DNA of 64,000 bases, from contig CADAWC010000006.1 of assembly GCA_902791475.1 (NCBI GenBank), positions 1 to 64,000 of the forward strand, written 5' to 3'. A model generated the notes under the pieces. It ran no database searches. It saw nothing but the letters and a program-made list of their open reading frames with translations, and was not told the DNA's origin. This document shows, in pieces, positions 15,822 to 23,876 of this stretch (within the stretch, counting starts at the first letter, position 1; each line of letters begins with the position of its first letter). This DNA comes from Fibrobacter succinogenes. GTDB lineage: Bacteria; Fibrobacterota; Fibrobacteria; Fibrobacterales; Fibrobacteraceae. A program made the position numbers and the translations under genes.

Positions 15822-15862
15822 ACAAATGACTAATGACTAGTGACTAATGACCAATAACCAAC
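15822..15862. repeat. CTAATGAC-type direct repeats
   Basis: Three near-identical units in a row (AATGACTAATGACTAGTGAC, TAATGACCAATAACC). They resemble 421-490, suggesting a dispersed low-complexity intergenic repeat. Confidence 0.55.
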
Positions 15863-15870
15863 AACTAAAA

Positions 15871-15897
15871 CAAAAAAGCCCCGCGCTTGCGGGGCCT
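15871..15897 (-). terminator. Intrinsic terminator for the GT2 gene
   Basis: GCCCCGC (15878-15884) and GCGGGGC (15889-15895) form a tight GC hairpin with a 4-nt loop. Read on the minus strand it is followed by a T6 run. It lies 50 nt beyond the GT2 stop codon. Confidence 0.85.
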
Positions 15898-15945
15898 CTT
15901 GAATAGCGTTCGGCGAATTTCGCCGCATCTTGCGTAAACTATAGT

Positions 15946-17499
15946 TTAGTTCGTTGCCTGTTCTTCGACGCATTCAGAGCACTTAATGGCTTTGCGAACT
16001 TCGAAAATGTTGCTGATGTAATGCATAAAGCTAAGTACGCTCACCGAGAGGAATCCGATTGCATAAAGGGCGAGGAACGGTCCGATGATGTACTTGCTGG
16101 CGTTGATGTATTCGAGCAAACCGAAAATGCAGTAGACGCCGACGAGGAGTTCGATAAGTGCCATCCACGGGAACTTTTGTGCGTAATGGCTCTTGGCCTT
16201 CTTCTTGGCGCCACCGCTTTTCGGGGTACGGACGAAGCTGCCCTTTGTGCCGAGAACTGCGGCAAACACTGCGCGGGAGTTGCTGACTGCGATGCCAACG
16301 CCGAGGGCCATCAAGATGGGGAGCGAGAGCAAGCGGATCTTCCAACCGGTGTAGCCGGAGCAACGCTGGGCGACAAAGTAAAGAACAGAAGGCGCGATTG
16401 CGGCGAGGAAGATGAATGCGAAACCAACCGTGTATGCCCAAGTGGGGAGATGTCCGACCGGTTCAAAGAATGCAAGCAACGGCCAAGCGCAGAGTGCGGT
16501 GAACAACATGCAGGGGTGGATCGAGTAGTGCGTCGTGTGGAGGATGGCGCCAATCTTCACGCGGAGCGGAACCTTGGAGCGCAAAACCTTCGGCAAAATC
16601 TTGATAGCGGTCTGGATGGAGCCCTTTGCCCAACGGAACTGCTGAGCCTTGAATGCATTGATGTCGTTCGGGAGTTCAGCCGGAACAATCACGTCGAACA
16701 CAAACTTCATCTTCCAACCGGCAAGCTGAGAACGGTAAGAAAGGTCCATGTCTTCGGTGAGCGTATCGCCTTCCCAGCCGCCACCGCCGTAAATTGCGGC
16801 CTTGCGCCAGACACCAGCGGTACCGTTGAAGTTCATAAAGAGCTTGCCCCAGCTACGTGCGGACTGTTCCACCACGAAGTGGCCGTCGATACCGATAGAC
16901 TGGGCGAGCGTAAGACCGGATTCGGTGCGGTTCAAGTGACCCCAGCGACCTTGGACAAGGCCGACCTGCGGATCCATGACCAAGTACGGGACGGTCTTCA
17001 GGAGGAAGTCTTTTTCAGGAACGAAGTCGGCATCGAAGATGGCGAGGAATTCACCCTTTGCGACTGCCATGCCTTCCTTGAGGGCGCCAGCCTTGAAATC
17101 CTTGCGGTTCGTGCGGTGGATGAGCTTGATGTCATAACCGCGGGCGGCGAGTTCAGCAACTTTCTTCTTGGTGACTTCGTAGCACTCGTCCGTGGAGTCG
17201 TCCAAGACCTGGATTTCGTGCTTGTCCTTGGGGTAGTCGATGGCGCAGACGGCTTCGAGGAGACGTTCAACGCAGTTGGCTTCGTTAAAAACCGGGAGCT
17301 GGGTCGTGACCTGCGGGAGGTCTGCGAGCGAATGCTCGCGGTAGTACTTCAAGATCGCTTTGCGGTCTGAAAGTCGCGTCTTGCGGCTGTTCTTGAGGAA
17401 CAGGTAGATGCTATAGTAGCAACTGAACCCGTAAATCACCAATCCCACGCCTGCGATAACGTAGACGACGAACATTGCGTATAGTAGTATAGTACTCAT
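15946..17499 (-). CDS. Family 2 glycosyltransferase, cellulose-synthase-like
   Basis: A processive-type GT2 membrane enzyme of 517 residues that would polymerise a sugar nucleotide into a beta-linked glycan at the inner membrane. The start segment MSTILLYAMFVVYVIAGVG is a membrane span. The catalytic core shows QLPVFNE, LDDSTDE, FDADF (the DxD motif), TEDMDLSYR and QQFRWAKGS (the Q-x-x-R-W motif). Further membrane helices lie at about residues 330-440 and 470-510. The pattern is close to CslA/glucomannan-synthase-like enzymes. The start at 17499 is preferred over 17553 because the upstream codons are not membrane-like. No BcsB/BcsC or cyclic-di-GMP PilZ partner is adjacent. The product is unknown. 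Confidence 0.85.
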   Translation of the reverse strand: MSTILLYAMFVVYVIAGVGLVIYGFSCYYSIYLFLKNSRKTRLSDRKAILKYYREHSLADLPQVTTQLPVFNEANCVERLLEAVCAIDYPKDKHEIQVLDDSTDECYEVTKKKVAELAARGYDIKLIHRTNRKDFKAGALKEGMAVAKGEFLAIFDADFVPEKDFLLKTVPYLVMDPQVGLVQGRWGHLNRTESGLTLAQSIGIDGHFVVEQSARSWGKLFMNFNGTAGVWRKAAIYGGGGWEGDTLTEDMDLSYRSQLAGWKMKFVFDVIVPAELPNDINAFKAQQFRWAKGSIQTAIKILPKVLRSKVPLRVKIGAILHTTHYSIHPCMLFTALCAWPLLAFFEPVGHLPTWAYTVGFAFIFLAAIAPSVLYFVAQRCSGYTGWKIRLLSLPILMALGVGIAVSNSRAVFAAVLGTKGSFVRTPKSGGAKKKAKSHYAQKFPWMALIELLVGVYCIFGLLEYINASKYIIGPFLALYAIGFLSVSVLSFMHYISNIFEVRKAIKCSECVEEQATN

Positions 17500-17653
17500 T
17501 CTACTGTAACCTTTGCATTTATTGAATGCTTGCGGCCAAATATAGAAACGCAATGTGACCTTTGCTACATTTTTCAGGAATTTTGGCCCATTTTTTGCTT
17601 TGGAAAGTGTATTTTTACATAGGTATGATTAGACTTTTTTACAATGGCGAAAT

Positions 17654-18202
17654 ATGCAAAAAATGGCAGATGAACGCAAGAAAAATTTAACATCTCCAAT
17701 CGCTCGCTGGATTGAAGCGAACCGCGAAACCGCAGGTTTTACAGAATCTTTACGTAAATTGTTAATGTACGCATGCGTGGAATGGATCCGCCGCGGTACA
17801 TCGGCGCTCCTCACCCCCGAAGAGGCTCTATCTAAAATAGTATGTTGCGGTCTTTCGGAGTTCCCGGTGGGGGAATGGGCTGAAAATCCCGAAAATTACA
17901 CCGACGAAATCGCCGATTTCTGTGAAAAAGTGAAAGTTTTGCCATTACCAGCCGCCCTCCAGGGCGAAATTCCCTCCCTTTTGGACCTCCGTGGCGTAAA
18001 ATGCCCCCTCAATTCCGTCCGTTCGCGAATCGTCATGTCCGGTTATCCGGCAGGCCGAACGCTCAAAATTTGGCTCGATGAGGGCTCACCAATCGAAAAT
18101 GTGCCCGGATCGCTCATTGCAGACGGCCATAAAGTGCTTTCACGCGAAAAAAAAGGCAGTTATTGGGAAATCTCTGTGGTCAAATCGGATTCTAAAGTAT
18201 AG
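17654..18202 (+). CDS. TusA/SirA-domain protein with extra N-terminal domain
   Basis: A 182-residue protein. The C-terminal 70 residues are a TusA/SirA fold (SLLDLRGVKCPLNSVRSRIV, then ENVPGSLIADGHKVL) with the conserved Cys-Pro that carries persulfide sulfur in TusA. The N-terminal ~110 residues (ARWIEANRETAGFTESLRK, LTPEEALSKIVCCGLSEFP) are helical and not recognised. Ordinary TusA is about 80 residues, so this is a fusion that could couple a sulfur carrier to a partner. Starts at 17654 and 17663 are both possible. It heads a compact three-gene unit (next start 10 nt downstream). Confidence 0.75.
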   Translation: MQKMADERKKNLTSPIARWIEANRETAGFTESLRKLLMYACVEWIRRGTSALLTPEEALSKIVCCGLSEFPVGEWAENPENYTDEIADFCEKVKVLPLPAALQGEIPSLLDLRGVKCPLNSVRSRIVMSGYPAGRTLKIWLDEGSPIENVPGSLIADGHKVLSREKKGSYWEISVVKSDSKV

Positions 18203-18211
18203 ATTGTTTAT

Positions 18212-18802
18212 GTGGAAAACAGAGTATTAGTTATAGGCGATGAATTATTTGGGCCAAAGGGCGAAGCGGCGAACCGTTTTGTGGAAGCCGTGCTGTGCCG
18301 GGAACCTAGCCGACCTATACAGTTTTCCGTAAATGTGCCTGTTGCGGTCTCGTTATCGCAAATCAAAGCGCGTCTTTCTTCCGATGTCATTGGTAAAAAT
18401 GCCGGCCGCATTATCATGGGGCTTGGGCTGCGTGAACTGAACCACGGCGGTACCGATGGCTCCTCGATTGCTTCGCTTTACGAAACGCTTGTGAACGAAC
18501 TCGTGAACAAGACGCAGTCGCGACTTTTTTTGCTCACGATTCCCCCGGAAATGTTTCCGATTGCGGTAAGCGAGGTGGAATATTTAAATACTATGATTCG
18601 CGAAGTCTGTGCGGCGAACGCTCCCCGCGCAACACTCCTCGATTTTGCGAAATTTGCCGAGACGTTCAAGGAAAAACAGATGGAACGCGGCAAGTTCGGG
18701 CGCTCCCTCTTTATGGAAGACGGCTCTGCCACGTCGCTTTGCTGCATGCTTTTAGCGCTATATTTGCAGGATAAACTTGTAGAAGATTTAAAGGAGATGT
18801 AA
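18212..18802 (+). CDS. SGNH/GDSL-hydrolase-like protein
   Basis: A 196-residue cytosolic protein. RVLVIGDELFGPKGE at the N terminus looks like SGNH block I with the catalytic Ser replaced (GDEL instead of GDSL). GRIIMGLGLRELNHGG could be block III and FLLTIPPEMFP the following strand. The missing nucleophile makes enzymatic activity doubtful; it may be a degenerate fold kept for binding. Initiation is probably at the GTG (18212). It follows the TusA-domain gene by 9 nt and precedes a small zinc-finger-like protein by 2 nt. The family call is tentative. Confidence 0.5.
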   Translation: MENRVLVIGDELFGPKGEAANRFVEAVLCREPSRPIQFSVNVPVAVSLSQIKARLSSDVIGKNAGRIIMGLGLRELNHGGTDGSSIASLYETLVNELVNKTQSRLFLLTIPPEMFPIAVSEVEYLNTMIREVCAANAPRATLLDFAKFAETFKEKQMERGKFGRSLFMEDGSATSLCCMLLALYLQDKLVEDLKEM

Positions 18803-18804
18803 TT

Positions 18805-19146
18805 ATGGGTCTTTTTGACAATCGTTTTGCTAGTAAAAATGCGGCCATGAGCCGTGCTTTCTCCATTGATTCCGAAAAGGACAAGCAGAAGCGCAATTCT
18901 CCCCGCGAGCCAGCCGCCCCCAAGATGGGCATTTGCGACAAGTGCCACAAGGAAGCCTTGCTGCGCTCTTACCGCACCCGTGAAATGTCTGTGTCCGACG
19001 GAGCCGCGAGTTTTGGGACGGTGGTGAAGCACCTCTGCGAAGATTGTGCCCCGCGTTCCAAGCGCTTCGAAGACGCAAACGTGCCTGCGATGGACAAAAA
19101 GCAAGTCAAGAACTTGATGAAGTTTGCGAAGAAGGGACTGCTGTAG
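18805..19146 (+). CDS. Small zinc-finger-like protein
   Basis: A 113-residue basic protein with a CDKCHK knuckle (about residue 44) and a second pair CEDCAP (about residue 73), which could hold one zinc ion. A strong AAAGGAGATG ribosome site lies before the ATG, 2 nt after the previous stop. Start MGLFDNRFASKNAAM and tail KKQVKNLMKFAKKGLL are not recognised. Third gene of the TusA-domain unit, followed by a terminator. It may bind RNA or protein; no function is assigned. Confidence 0.65.
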   Translation: MGLFDNRFASKNAAMSRAFSIDSEKDKQKRNSPREPAAPKMGICDKCHKEALLRSYRTREMSVSDGAASFGTVVKHLCEDCAPRSKRFEDANVPAMDKKQVKNLMKFAKKGLL

Positions 19147-19180
19147 TAAAAACAAGCTGAAATTAGAGTTTTGAACTTTA

Positions 19181-19214
19181 AAGGGATATGCCCGCGAAGG
19201 CGGGCGTATCCTTT
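19181..19214 (+). terminator. Hairpin terminator of the TusA-domain unit
   Basis: AAGGGATATGCCCGC pairs with GCGGGCGTATCCTTT around GAAG. It lies between the small zinc-finger gene and the convergent gene 19213-19851 and is long enough to serve both; the T tract is weak. Confidence 0.6.
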
Positions 19215-19851
19215 AATATTTAATGATATGACAATTGTTGCTTGTCGAAAATCGCCCGCTAGCGTCTCGATTGAACGTCTTTGACTTTGAATCTTTTGCG
19301 GTGCGCAATCGATGAATTGTTTGCGTCTGATTCCCCTGAATAACGGTGTATTCGCCTACTGCAGAAAGCTTGGGTACGTAATCGCAATGTGTATTTTCGT
19401 CCCATACGTTGTAATATAATGCAGAGTAGTTTTTGACGTAAAGCGTATCACCGATATTTAACTCAAGATCGCTTGGGTAGAGAATCCATGTTGAGTCTGC
19501 GACCTTTGACATAAGGGTTTCTTTTTCGGAATGAATTTTAAAATTGTGTAGTACTGCTCGAGCACCGCGACTTGTTTTTGCGGATTCACTTTGAGTGTAT
19601 TTTACGGTAACGTTGCAACCGGGAATTGCTTTCATGCAAATTGGATCCGTACTGAGGTTAATATTCGCTTCAGCGACAATGCCTGAAATATCTACGGTGT
19701 TGCCCAAATTAGGGAATGAGGACATGTCTGTGTTTTCGGTAGGCAATTCATTCTGAATCTGCATTCCTTTGGGAGTGCTGCTGATTTTGCAGGACTGAGC
19801 CATAGCTTCGCCCAATGCAATAAGAATGAGTATAAAGGAAATTTTTTTCAT
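19213..19851 (-). CDS. Exported protein of unknown function
   Basis: A 212-residue protein with a signal peptide (MKKISFILILIALGEAMAQS, cleavage near AMA-QS). The mature part has beta-rich features, four to six cysteines likely in disulfides (CMKAIPGCNVTVKY, THCDY, NCHIIKY), and the short C-terminal phrase DASGRFSTSNN that may be a decayed sorting tail. No family recognised. The 3' end overlaps the terminator shared with the convergent unit. Confidence 0.6.
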   Translation of the reverse strand: MKKISFILILIALGEAMAQSCKISSTPKGMQIQNELPTENTDMSSFPNLGNTVDISGIVAEANINLSTDPICMKAIPGCNVTVKYTQSESAKTSRGARAVLHNFKIHSEKETLMSKVADSTWILYPSDLELNIGDTLYVKNYSALYYNVWDENTHCDYVPKLSAVGEYTVIQGNQTQTIHRLRTAKDSKSKTFNRDASGRFSTSNNCHIIKY

Positions 19852-19962
19852 ACATATAATGTATTTTTAATTGAGATAAAGTTCAAGATGTTCAATTTGT
19901 GTTTTGGGTAAATTATAATAAATTGCGAAAATTTTACACAAAAAATGTGGGCCAAAATCTCG

Positions 19963-19982
19963 AAAAAAGCGTGTTAATATAA
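19963..19982 (+). promoter_or_regulatory. 20-nt motif shared by both Rpn-type genes
   Basis: AAAAAAGCGTGTTAATATAA lies 47 nt before the first Rpn-type gene. The same 20 nt with one change (AATGTAA) stand at 29323-29342 before the second. Sharing of an upstream motif by two paralogues 9 kb apart suggests a common promoter or regulator site, or the boundary of a duplicated element. Confidence 0.5.
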
Positions 19983-20028
19983 AGGGGCGTGTTTAAATCC
20001 GCTCCGCTTCACGTAAACAGGGGATCAA

Positions 20029-21066
20029 ATGGACGTTCAAAATAAAAAATGTGCAGACCCGATTCTTGAAAAACTTGGACTCGGGCGTTTTTACCATGGA
20101 GATAAACCGCTAGTTTGGATCGCTGATTCTCCGAAGTCGAATAAACTTCACGAAGATGTTGCCTCGTATAATGCCGAAGCATGCGTTTTATCGCAGTATT
20201 TTGCCAAGGAAGGTGAATTTGGACCTTATGCAAGCCTTTTGTACGACAAGACTTTTAAGAAGACGTTTTCTCCGGATTCAAGGCGCGGGAAACGAAATTT
20301 GTTGAATCTGTTGAACGATATTCTTGAGGGACAGATCCCGCAAAAGATTATGGATGTAGCTTCGCAACAGCCGGAACTCAATGATTCCGGTAGCAAGGTT
20401 TCCAAATCTTCAATTCTTGATTTGCATTGTCGCGATGAACATGATAATTTTATTGAAATAGAGGTGCAGATTCAGCGGGAAACGAATTTTTTGAAGCGTT
20501 TGGTGTTTTATTCAAGTCAGATGATTGTGCAACAGGGTGAACCAGGTCCCGATTGGGATTACGATGTCAAGCCTGTCTATGTCATTTCTTTTGCTCGTTT
20601 TCGGGTGTTTGATGATGATAGGCCACTTCACCGTGCCGGAATTCTTGATTATGAAACCGCGGAGCAGTTAGTTGACTGTGCGAATTTTACGATTATTGAG
20701 CTCCCGAAGGTTAAGAGGATGATTCGCCCAAGTGATTCGGAAATCGCCAAGTGGCTATTCATGTTCCGCTATTTGGACCGCCTCAAGGAGCTTCCACCTG
20801 CTCTGAAATCGGAAAAGCTCGAGGGCTTGCTTCCGTATGCCGAACTAGCTAGATTTAATAAAAAGGAACTTAGAAGGTACAGGTATATTATGCACTTAAA
20901 ATGGGATAGATACGCTCAACAGTTGGCTTTTGCAGAAGATAACCCTGATTTCGTGAAGAAAATCGAGGAAAAGGTGTTAAATGCGGTAAGGCAAAATATG
21001 CGTAAAGACGGAGTTTCTTCTGATAAAATTCAGTCTTATTTGAATGTTTTAGAAAATGCCAAGTAG
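20029..21066 (+). CDS. PD-(D/E)XK nuclease family transposase (Rpn-like)
   Basis: A 345-residue member of the PF12784/Rpn group, nucleases related to recombination-promoting transposase-like proteins. The family core is visible from about residue 64: FGPYASLLYDKTFKKTFSPD, LLNLLNDILEGQI, then the catalytic strand ILDLHCRDEHDNFIEIEVQ with Asp and ExQ of the PD-(D/E)XK fold. The N-terminal ~60 residues are an extension not seen in the paralogue at 29407. The C terminus (FNKKELRRYRYIMHLKWDRY) is repeated directly after the stop. Such genes often occur in many copies in Fibrobacter and can move. A 20-nt upstream motif is shared with the paralogue. Confidence 0.85.
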   Translation: MDVQNKKCADPILEKLGLGRFYHGDKPLVWIADSPKSNKLHEDVASYNAEACVLSQYFAKEGEFGPYASLLYDKTFKKTFSPDSRRGKRNLLNLLNDILEGQIPQKIMDVASQQPELNDSGSKVSKSSILDLHCRDEHDNFIEIEVQIQRETNFLKRLVFYSSQMIVQQGEPGPDWDYDVKPVYVISFARFRVFDDDRPLHRAGILDYETAEQLVDCANFTIIELPKVKRMIRPSDSEIAKWLFMFRYLDRLKELPPALKSEKLEGLLPYAELARFNKKELRRYRYIMHLKWDRYAQQLAFAEDNPDFVKKIEEKVLNAVRQNMRKDGVSSDKIQSYLNVLENAK

Positions 21067-21184
21067 GTTTATTTAATAAAAAGGAACTTAAAAGGTACAG
21101 GTATATTATGCACTTGAAATGGGACAGATATGCTCAAGAATTGGCATTTGCAGAAGATCACCCTGATTTCGTTAAGAAAATAGG
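20854..21184 (+). repeat. Direct duplication of the Rpn gene 3' segment
   Basis: About 113 nt at 20854-20966 recur, with scattered changes, at 21072-21184. Both encode FNKKELxRYRYIMHLKWDRY followed by AQxLAFAED.PDFVKKI. After the repeat the sequences diverge, so the second copy carries a different tail. Confidence 0.85.
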
Positions 21185-21299
21185 GGACGAAGCTGTTGAA
21201 AAGGCTTTGAACCTTGTTGAACGAATGTTAAAGAAGGGTGCTTCGATGGATAAAATTCGAGCTTCTTTAGGTCTTTCCGAGAATACAAAGACCGCGTAA
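21069..21299 (+). pseudogene. Alternative C-terminal fragment of the Rpn-type gene
   Basis: A reading frame (in a different phase from the upstream gene) encodes a second version of the Rpn C terminus: FNKKELKRYRYIMHLKWDRY, then a distinct tail ending SLGLSENTKTA. An ATG at 21108 lies within it. It has no catalytic core and probably no ribosome binding site. It looks like a displaced C-terminal cassette left by recombination, or part of a paralogue lost by deletion. Confidence 0.6.
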
Positions 21300-21388
21300 A
21301 ATATATTTTATAAAAAAATCTTATCCCCCTTAACGAAATTGGGGTAAATTCCTAAATTTGGGTCTCGAATTTAATATGGAGACCTTCA

Positions 21389-23296
21389 ATGTCTGATATT
21401 CACGCCAAGGAATCCGTCAAGCAGTATTTGACAGGCGTCGTTTCGACAATCACCCCGGAAATCGTTCGTAGCTTCAAGCGCGGCTACACTCGCAAGGATT
21501 TCACAAGCGACTTGATGTCGGGCTTGATTGTTGGCATTTTGGCTCTCCCCTTGGCGATTGCGTTTGCTATCGCTTCTGGCGTGGGTCCGGAACGAGGCCT
21601 TTACACCGCCATTATCGCGGGCTTCATCATCTCGCTGTTGGGCGGTTCCCGCTTCCAGATTGGCGGCCCGACGGGCGCATTCATCGTGATTGTCTACGGC
21701 ATCGTGAGCCAGTACGGTTACGATGGACTTGCCTCGGCAACACTTTTGGCGGGTATTTTCCTCGTCATTTTCGGTCTTGCTAAATTCGGTGCGATTATCA
21801 AGTTCATTCCGTACCCGGTGACGGTGGGCTTTACGGCGGGTATCGCTATTATTATTGCGCTTGGTCAGGTTCCGAACTTCTTTGGCCTCACGTTTGCGGG
21901 CGCTGACCCGGCTGACGCCGTGGGCAAAATCAAGCTTTACGTTTCTTCTTTCGGTTCCATGAACGTCTACTCTGTGATTGTGGGTGTTGTCGCTCTTGCG
22001 GTCTGCATTTTGTGGCCGAAGATTACTACTAAGGTTCCGGGTTCCCTCATTGCGATTATCGTTGCGACGGTGATGGTGAAGGTCCTTGGCTGGGACGATC
22101 CGGTGAACGGTCACGGCGTGGTGACGATTGGCATGAAGAACCACATTCCGAGCGGATTCCCGGTGCCGCACCTCCCGAATATCAGCCTCGAAATGATGCA
22201 AAAGGTGTTCCAGCCGGCACTTACGATTGCTATGCTCGGCGCTATCGAATCGCTCCTTTCTGCAGTGGTGGCTGACGGTATGACGAGTACAAAGCACCGC
22301 TCTAATACGGAACTTTTCGGTCAGGGTGTCGCAAATATCTTGAGCCCGATTTTTGGCGGTATCCCGGCAACGGGTGCTATTGCCCGTACCGCAACGAACA
22401 TTCGTAACGGTGCCGTGAGCCCGGTTTCTGGCCTTGTTCACGCTGTCGTTCTATTGCTTATCATGCTCGTGCTTGGCAAGTATGCCGAAATGATCCCGAT
22501 GGCAGCCCTTGCCGCAGTGCTTTTCCAGGTGGCTTTCAATATGTGCGGTTACCGCAGCGTCATCAAGATGTTCAAGGCTCCGAAGAGCGACGTGACGGTG
22601 ATGCTTGTTGCATTCTTCCTCACGGTGATTATCGACCTTACGGTTGCTATCGAAGTGGGCGTGCTCCTTGCTGCAGTGCTTTTCATCAAGCGCATGAGCG
22701 ATGTGGCCGAAGTCGAAGCGGTTTCTTCTGCCTTGAAGGACGACGATGACGAAGCAGCCCGCAATACTCTCGGACGCCAGGTGCCGAAGGGCGTGCTTGT
22801 GTACGAACTTGCCGGTTCGCTCTTCTTTGGTGCAGTGGACAAGTTCAAGGAAACGATGAACCGCATCTCTGAAAAGCCGAAGATCTTGATTTTGCGCATG
22901 CGTAGCGTCTCTAGCATTGACGCTGCCGGTATCAACATGATTGAAGACTTGCTCAAGCGTTGCAAGAGCGAAGGGACGCAGCTCCTCTTGAGTGGTGTGC
23001 ATGCCCAGCCGGTGGTGGCTTTGACCCGTGCCGGAGTGCTTGCCCAGCTTGGCGAAGAAAACGCTCTCGGTAACATTGATGCTGCCCTCAACCGCGCCCG
23101 CGAACTCCTTGGCCTCCCGATTGTGGATGCTTCTCACGAAGAAGTTCAAGCACCGACTGTGTCTTGGGAAAAGAGTCTCGACAAGCCGTGGATGCCGGAA
23201 GAATCGAACGCTGCCGTGGCTGAAGAAACTCCGGAAGTCATTGCTGAACGCATGATGGACGAACCCATCAAGAAGATTGAAGAAAGCAAAAAGTAA
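21389..23296 (+). CDS. SulP-family anion transporter with STAS domain
   Basis: A 635-residue inner-membrane permease of the SLC26/SulP family (sulfate, bicarbonate or other anions). The hydrophobic half shows LIVGILALPLAIAFAIASGV, the SulP signature GPTGAFIVIVYG (family pattern GPxxx), and a series of about ten to twelve helices. The STAS domain spans about residues 470-560 (GVLVYELAGSLFFGAVDKFK, LRMRSVSSIDAAGINMIEDL). A charged tail follows. The start follows TGGAGACC. It seems to be monocistronic. Substrate cannot be read from sequence; bicarbonate and sulfate are the usual options. Confidence 0.92.
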   Translation: MSDIHAKESVKQYLTGVVSTITPEIVRSFKRGYTRKDFTSDLMSGLIVGILALPLAIAFAIASGVGPERGLYTAIIAGFIISLLGGSRFQIGGPTGAFIVIVYGIVSQYGYDGLASATLLAGIFLVIFGLAKFGAIIKFIPYPVTVGFTAGIAIIIALGQVPNFFGLTFAGADPADAVGKIKLYVSSFGSMNVYSVIVGVVALAVCILWPKITTKVPGSLIAIIVATVMVKVLGWDDPVNGHGVVTIGMKNHIPSGFPVPHLPNISLEMMQKVFQPALTIAMLGAIESLLSAVVADGMTSTKHRSNTELFGQGVANILSPIFGGIPATGAIARTATNIRNGAVSPVSGLVHAVVLLLIMLVLGKYAEMIPMAALAAVLFQVAFNMCGYRSVIKMFKAPKSDVTVMLVAFFLTVIIDLTVAIEVGVLLAAVLFIKRMSDVAEVEAVSSALKDDDDEAARNTLGRQVPKGVLVYELAGSLFFGAVDKFKETMNRISEKPKILILRMRSVSSIDAAGINMIEDLLKRCKSEGTQLLLSGVHAQPVVALTRAGVLAQLGEENALGNIDAALNRARELLGLPIVDASHEEVQAPTVSWEKSLDKPWMPEESNAAVAEETPEVIAERMMDEPIKKIEESKK

Positions 23297-23416
23297 TAAA
23301 CGGTGCGCGTCTGCCTGTATACAGTTGTGTAAAAATATTTAAAAAGTGCGTTCCACTTTGGATTAAAATATGTTAAATTAATCTATGTAGAAATAATCTA
23401 CAGGGATTGAGTTGAA

Positions 23417-23545
23417 ATGGGATACTGGGACGAAAACCATTGCACGGATGAAGATCCGAAGCGGACTGCTTTTGAAGAGTTCGTGGTGAACTTTGTGGTC
23501 GCCTTTAGCGGTTGCGCGCTGTTGTTCTTAGTGAACATGATGTAA
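23417..23545 (+). CDS. Small one-span membrane protein (42 aa)
   Basis: ATG at 23417 opens MGYWDENHCTDEDPKRTAFE followed by a C-terminal hydrophobic helix (FVVNFVVAFSGCALLFLVNM). It is bounded by a good intrinsic terminator 13 nt downstream. A 6-bp dyad (TGTAGA...TCTACA, 23386-23402) precedes it, possibly an operator. The upstream AGGG is 11 nt from the ATG. Short tail-anchored proteins are easily missed; the terminator and dyad support a real transcription unit. Function unknown. Confidence 0.55.
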   Translation: MGYWDENHCTDEDPKRTAFEEFVVNFVVAFSGCALLFLVNMM

Positions 23546-23557
23546 GACCTTTAAATT

Positions 23558-23582
23558 TCCCGCTTTCGCGGGATTTTTTTTT
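23558..23582 (+). terminator. Intrinsic terminator of the small membrane gene
   Basis: TCCCGC-TTTC-GCGGGA followed by a T9 tract; textbook form. Confidence 0.9.
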
Positions 23583-23583
23583 G

Positions 23584-23607
23584 TCATCCTGAGCGAAGCG
23601 GATGACA
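23584..23607. repeat. Short GTCATCCTGAGCGAAGC repeat
   Basis: GTCATCCTGAGCGAAGCGGATGAC: both ends are complementary (GTCATCC/GGATGAC), making this the minimal palindromic form of the dispersed element family. Confidence 0.65.
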
Positions 23608-23876
23608 ACTCAGAAGGCGAGTGTTGCAAAAATGAGCTTGCTCATTTTTATAACCGAGCCAAAGAGTTGGGGCTTTAGCCCAATCCAGTTAAATCTTGTT
23701 TTTGAAAAAGCATTATTCCGACTTGGAACTTTCTTGTTTGGATGTTGCTTTTGAAAATATTTTTAGCGCGCCCTTGATTTCTCGTATACATTTATAAATG
23801 TGCCGGTGGTAGCCCACTGGTACAAAAAGGAAGAAGGGAAAAATTAGGGTGTTTGGGATGTTTGGGGTGTGTGGGT
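23608..23876. other. Non-coding gap, one hairpin
   Basis: No supported gene. A 10-bp hairpin GTGCCGGTGG-TAGC-CCACTGGTAC (with two G-U pairs as RNA) lies at about 23801-23824. A 93-codon minus-strand frame (23713-23994) runs through this gap and the candidate RNA but has no protein-like composition. Confidence 0.35.

Noticed and set aside
16021-17370. 449-codon frame antisense to the GT2 gene
   Set aside because: Fully covered by a gene with all GT2 motifs; no independent evidence.
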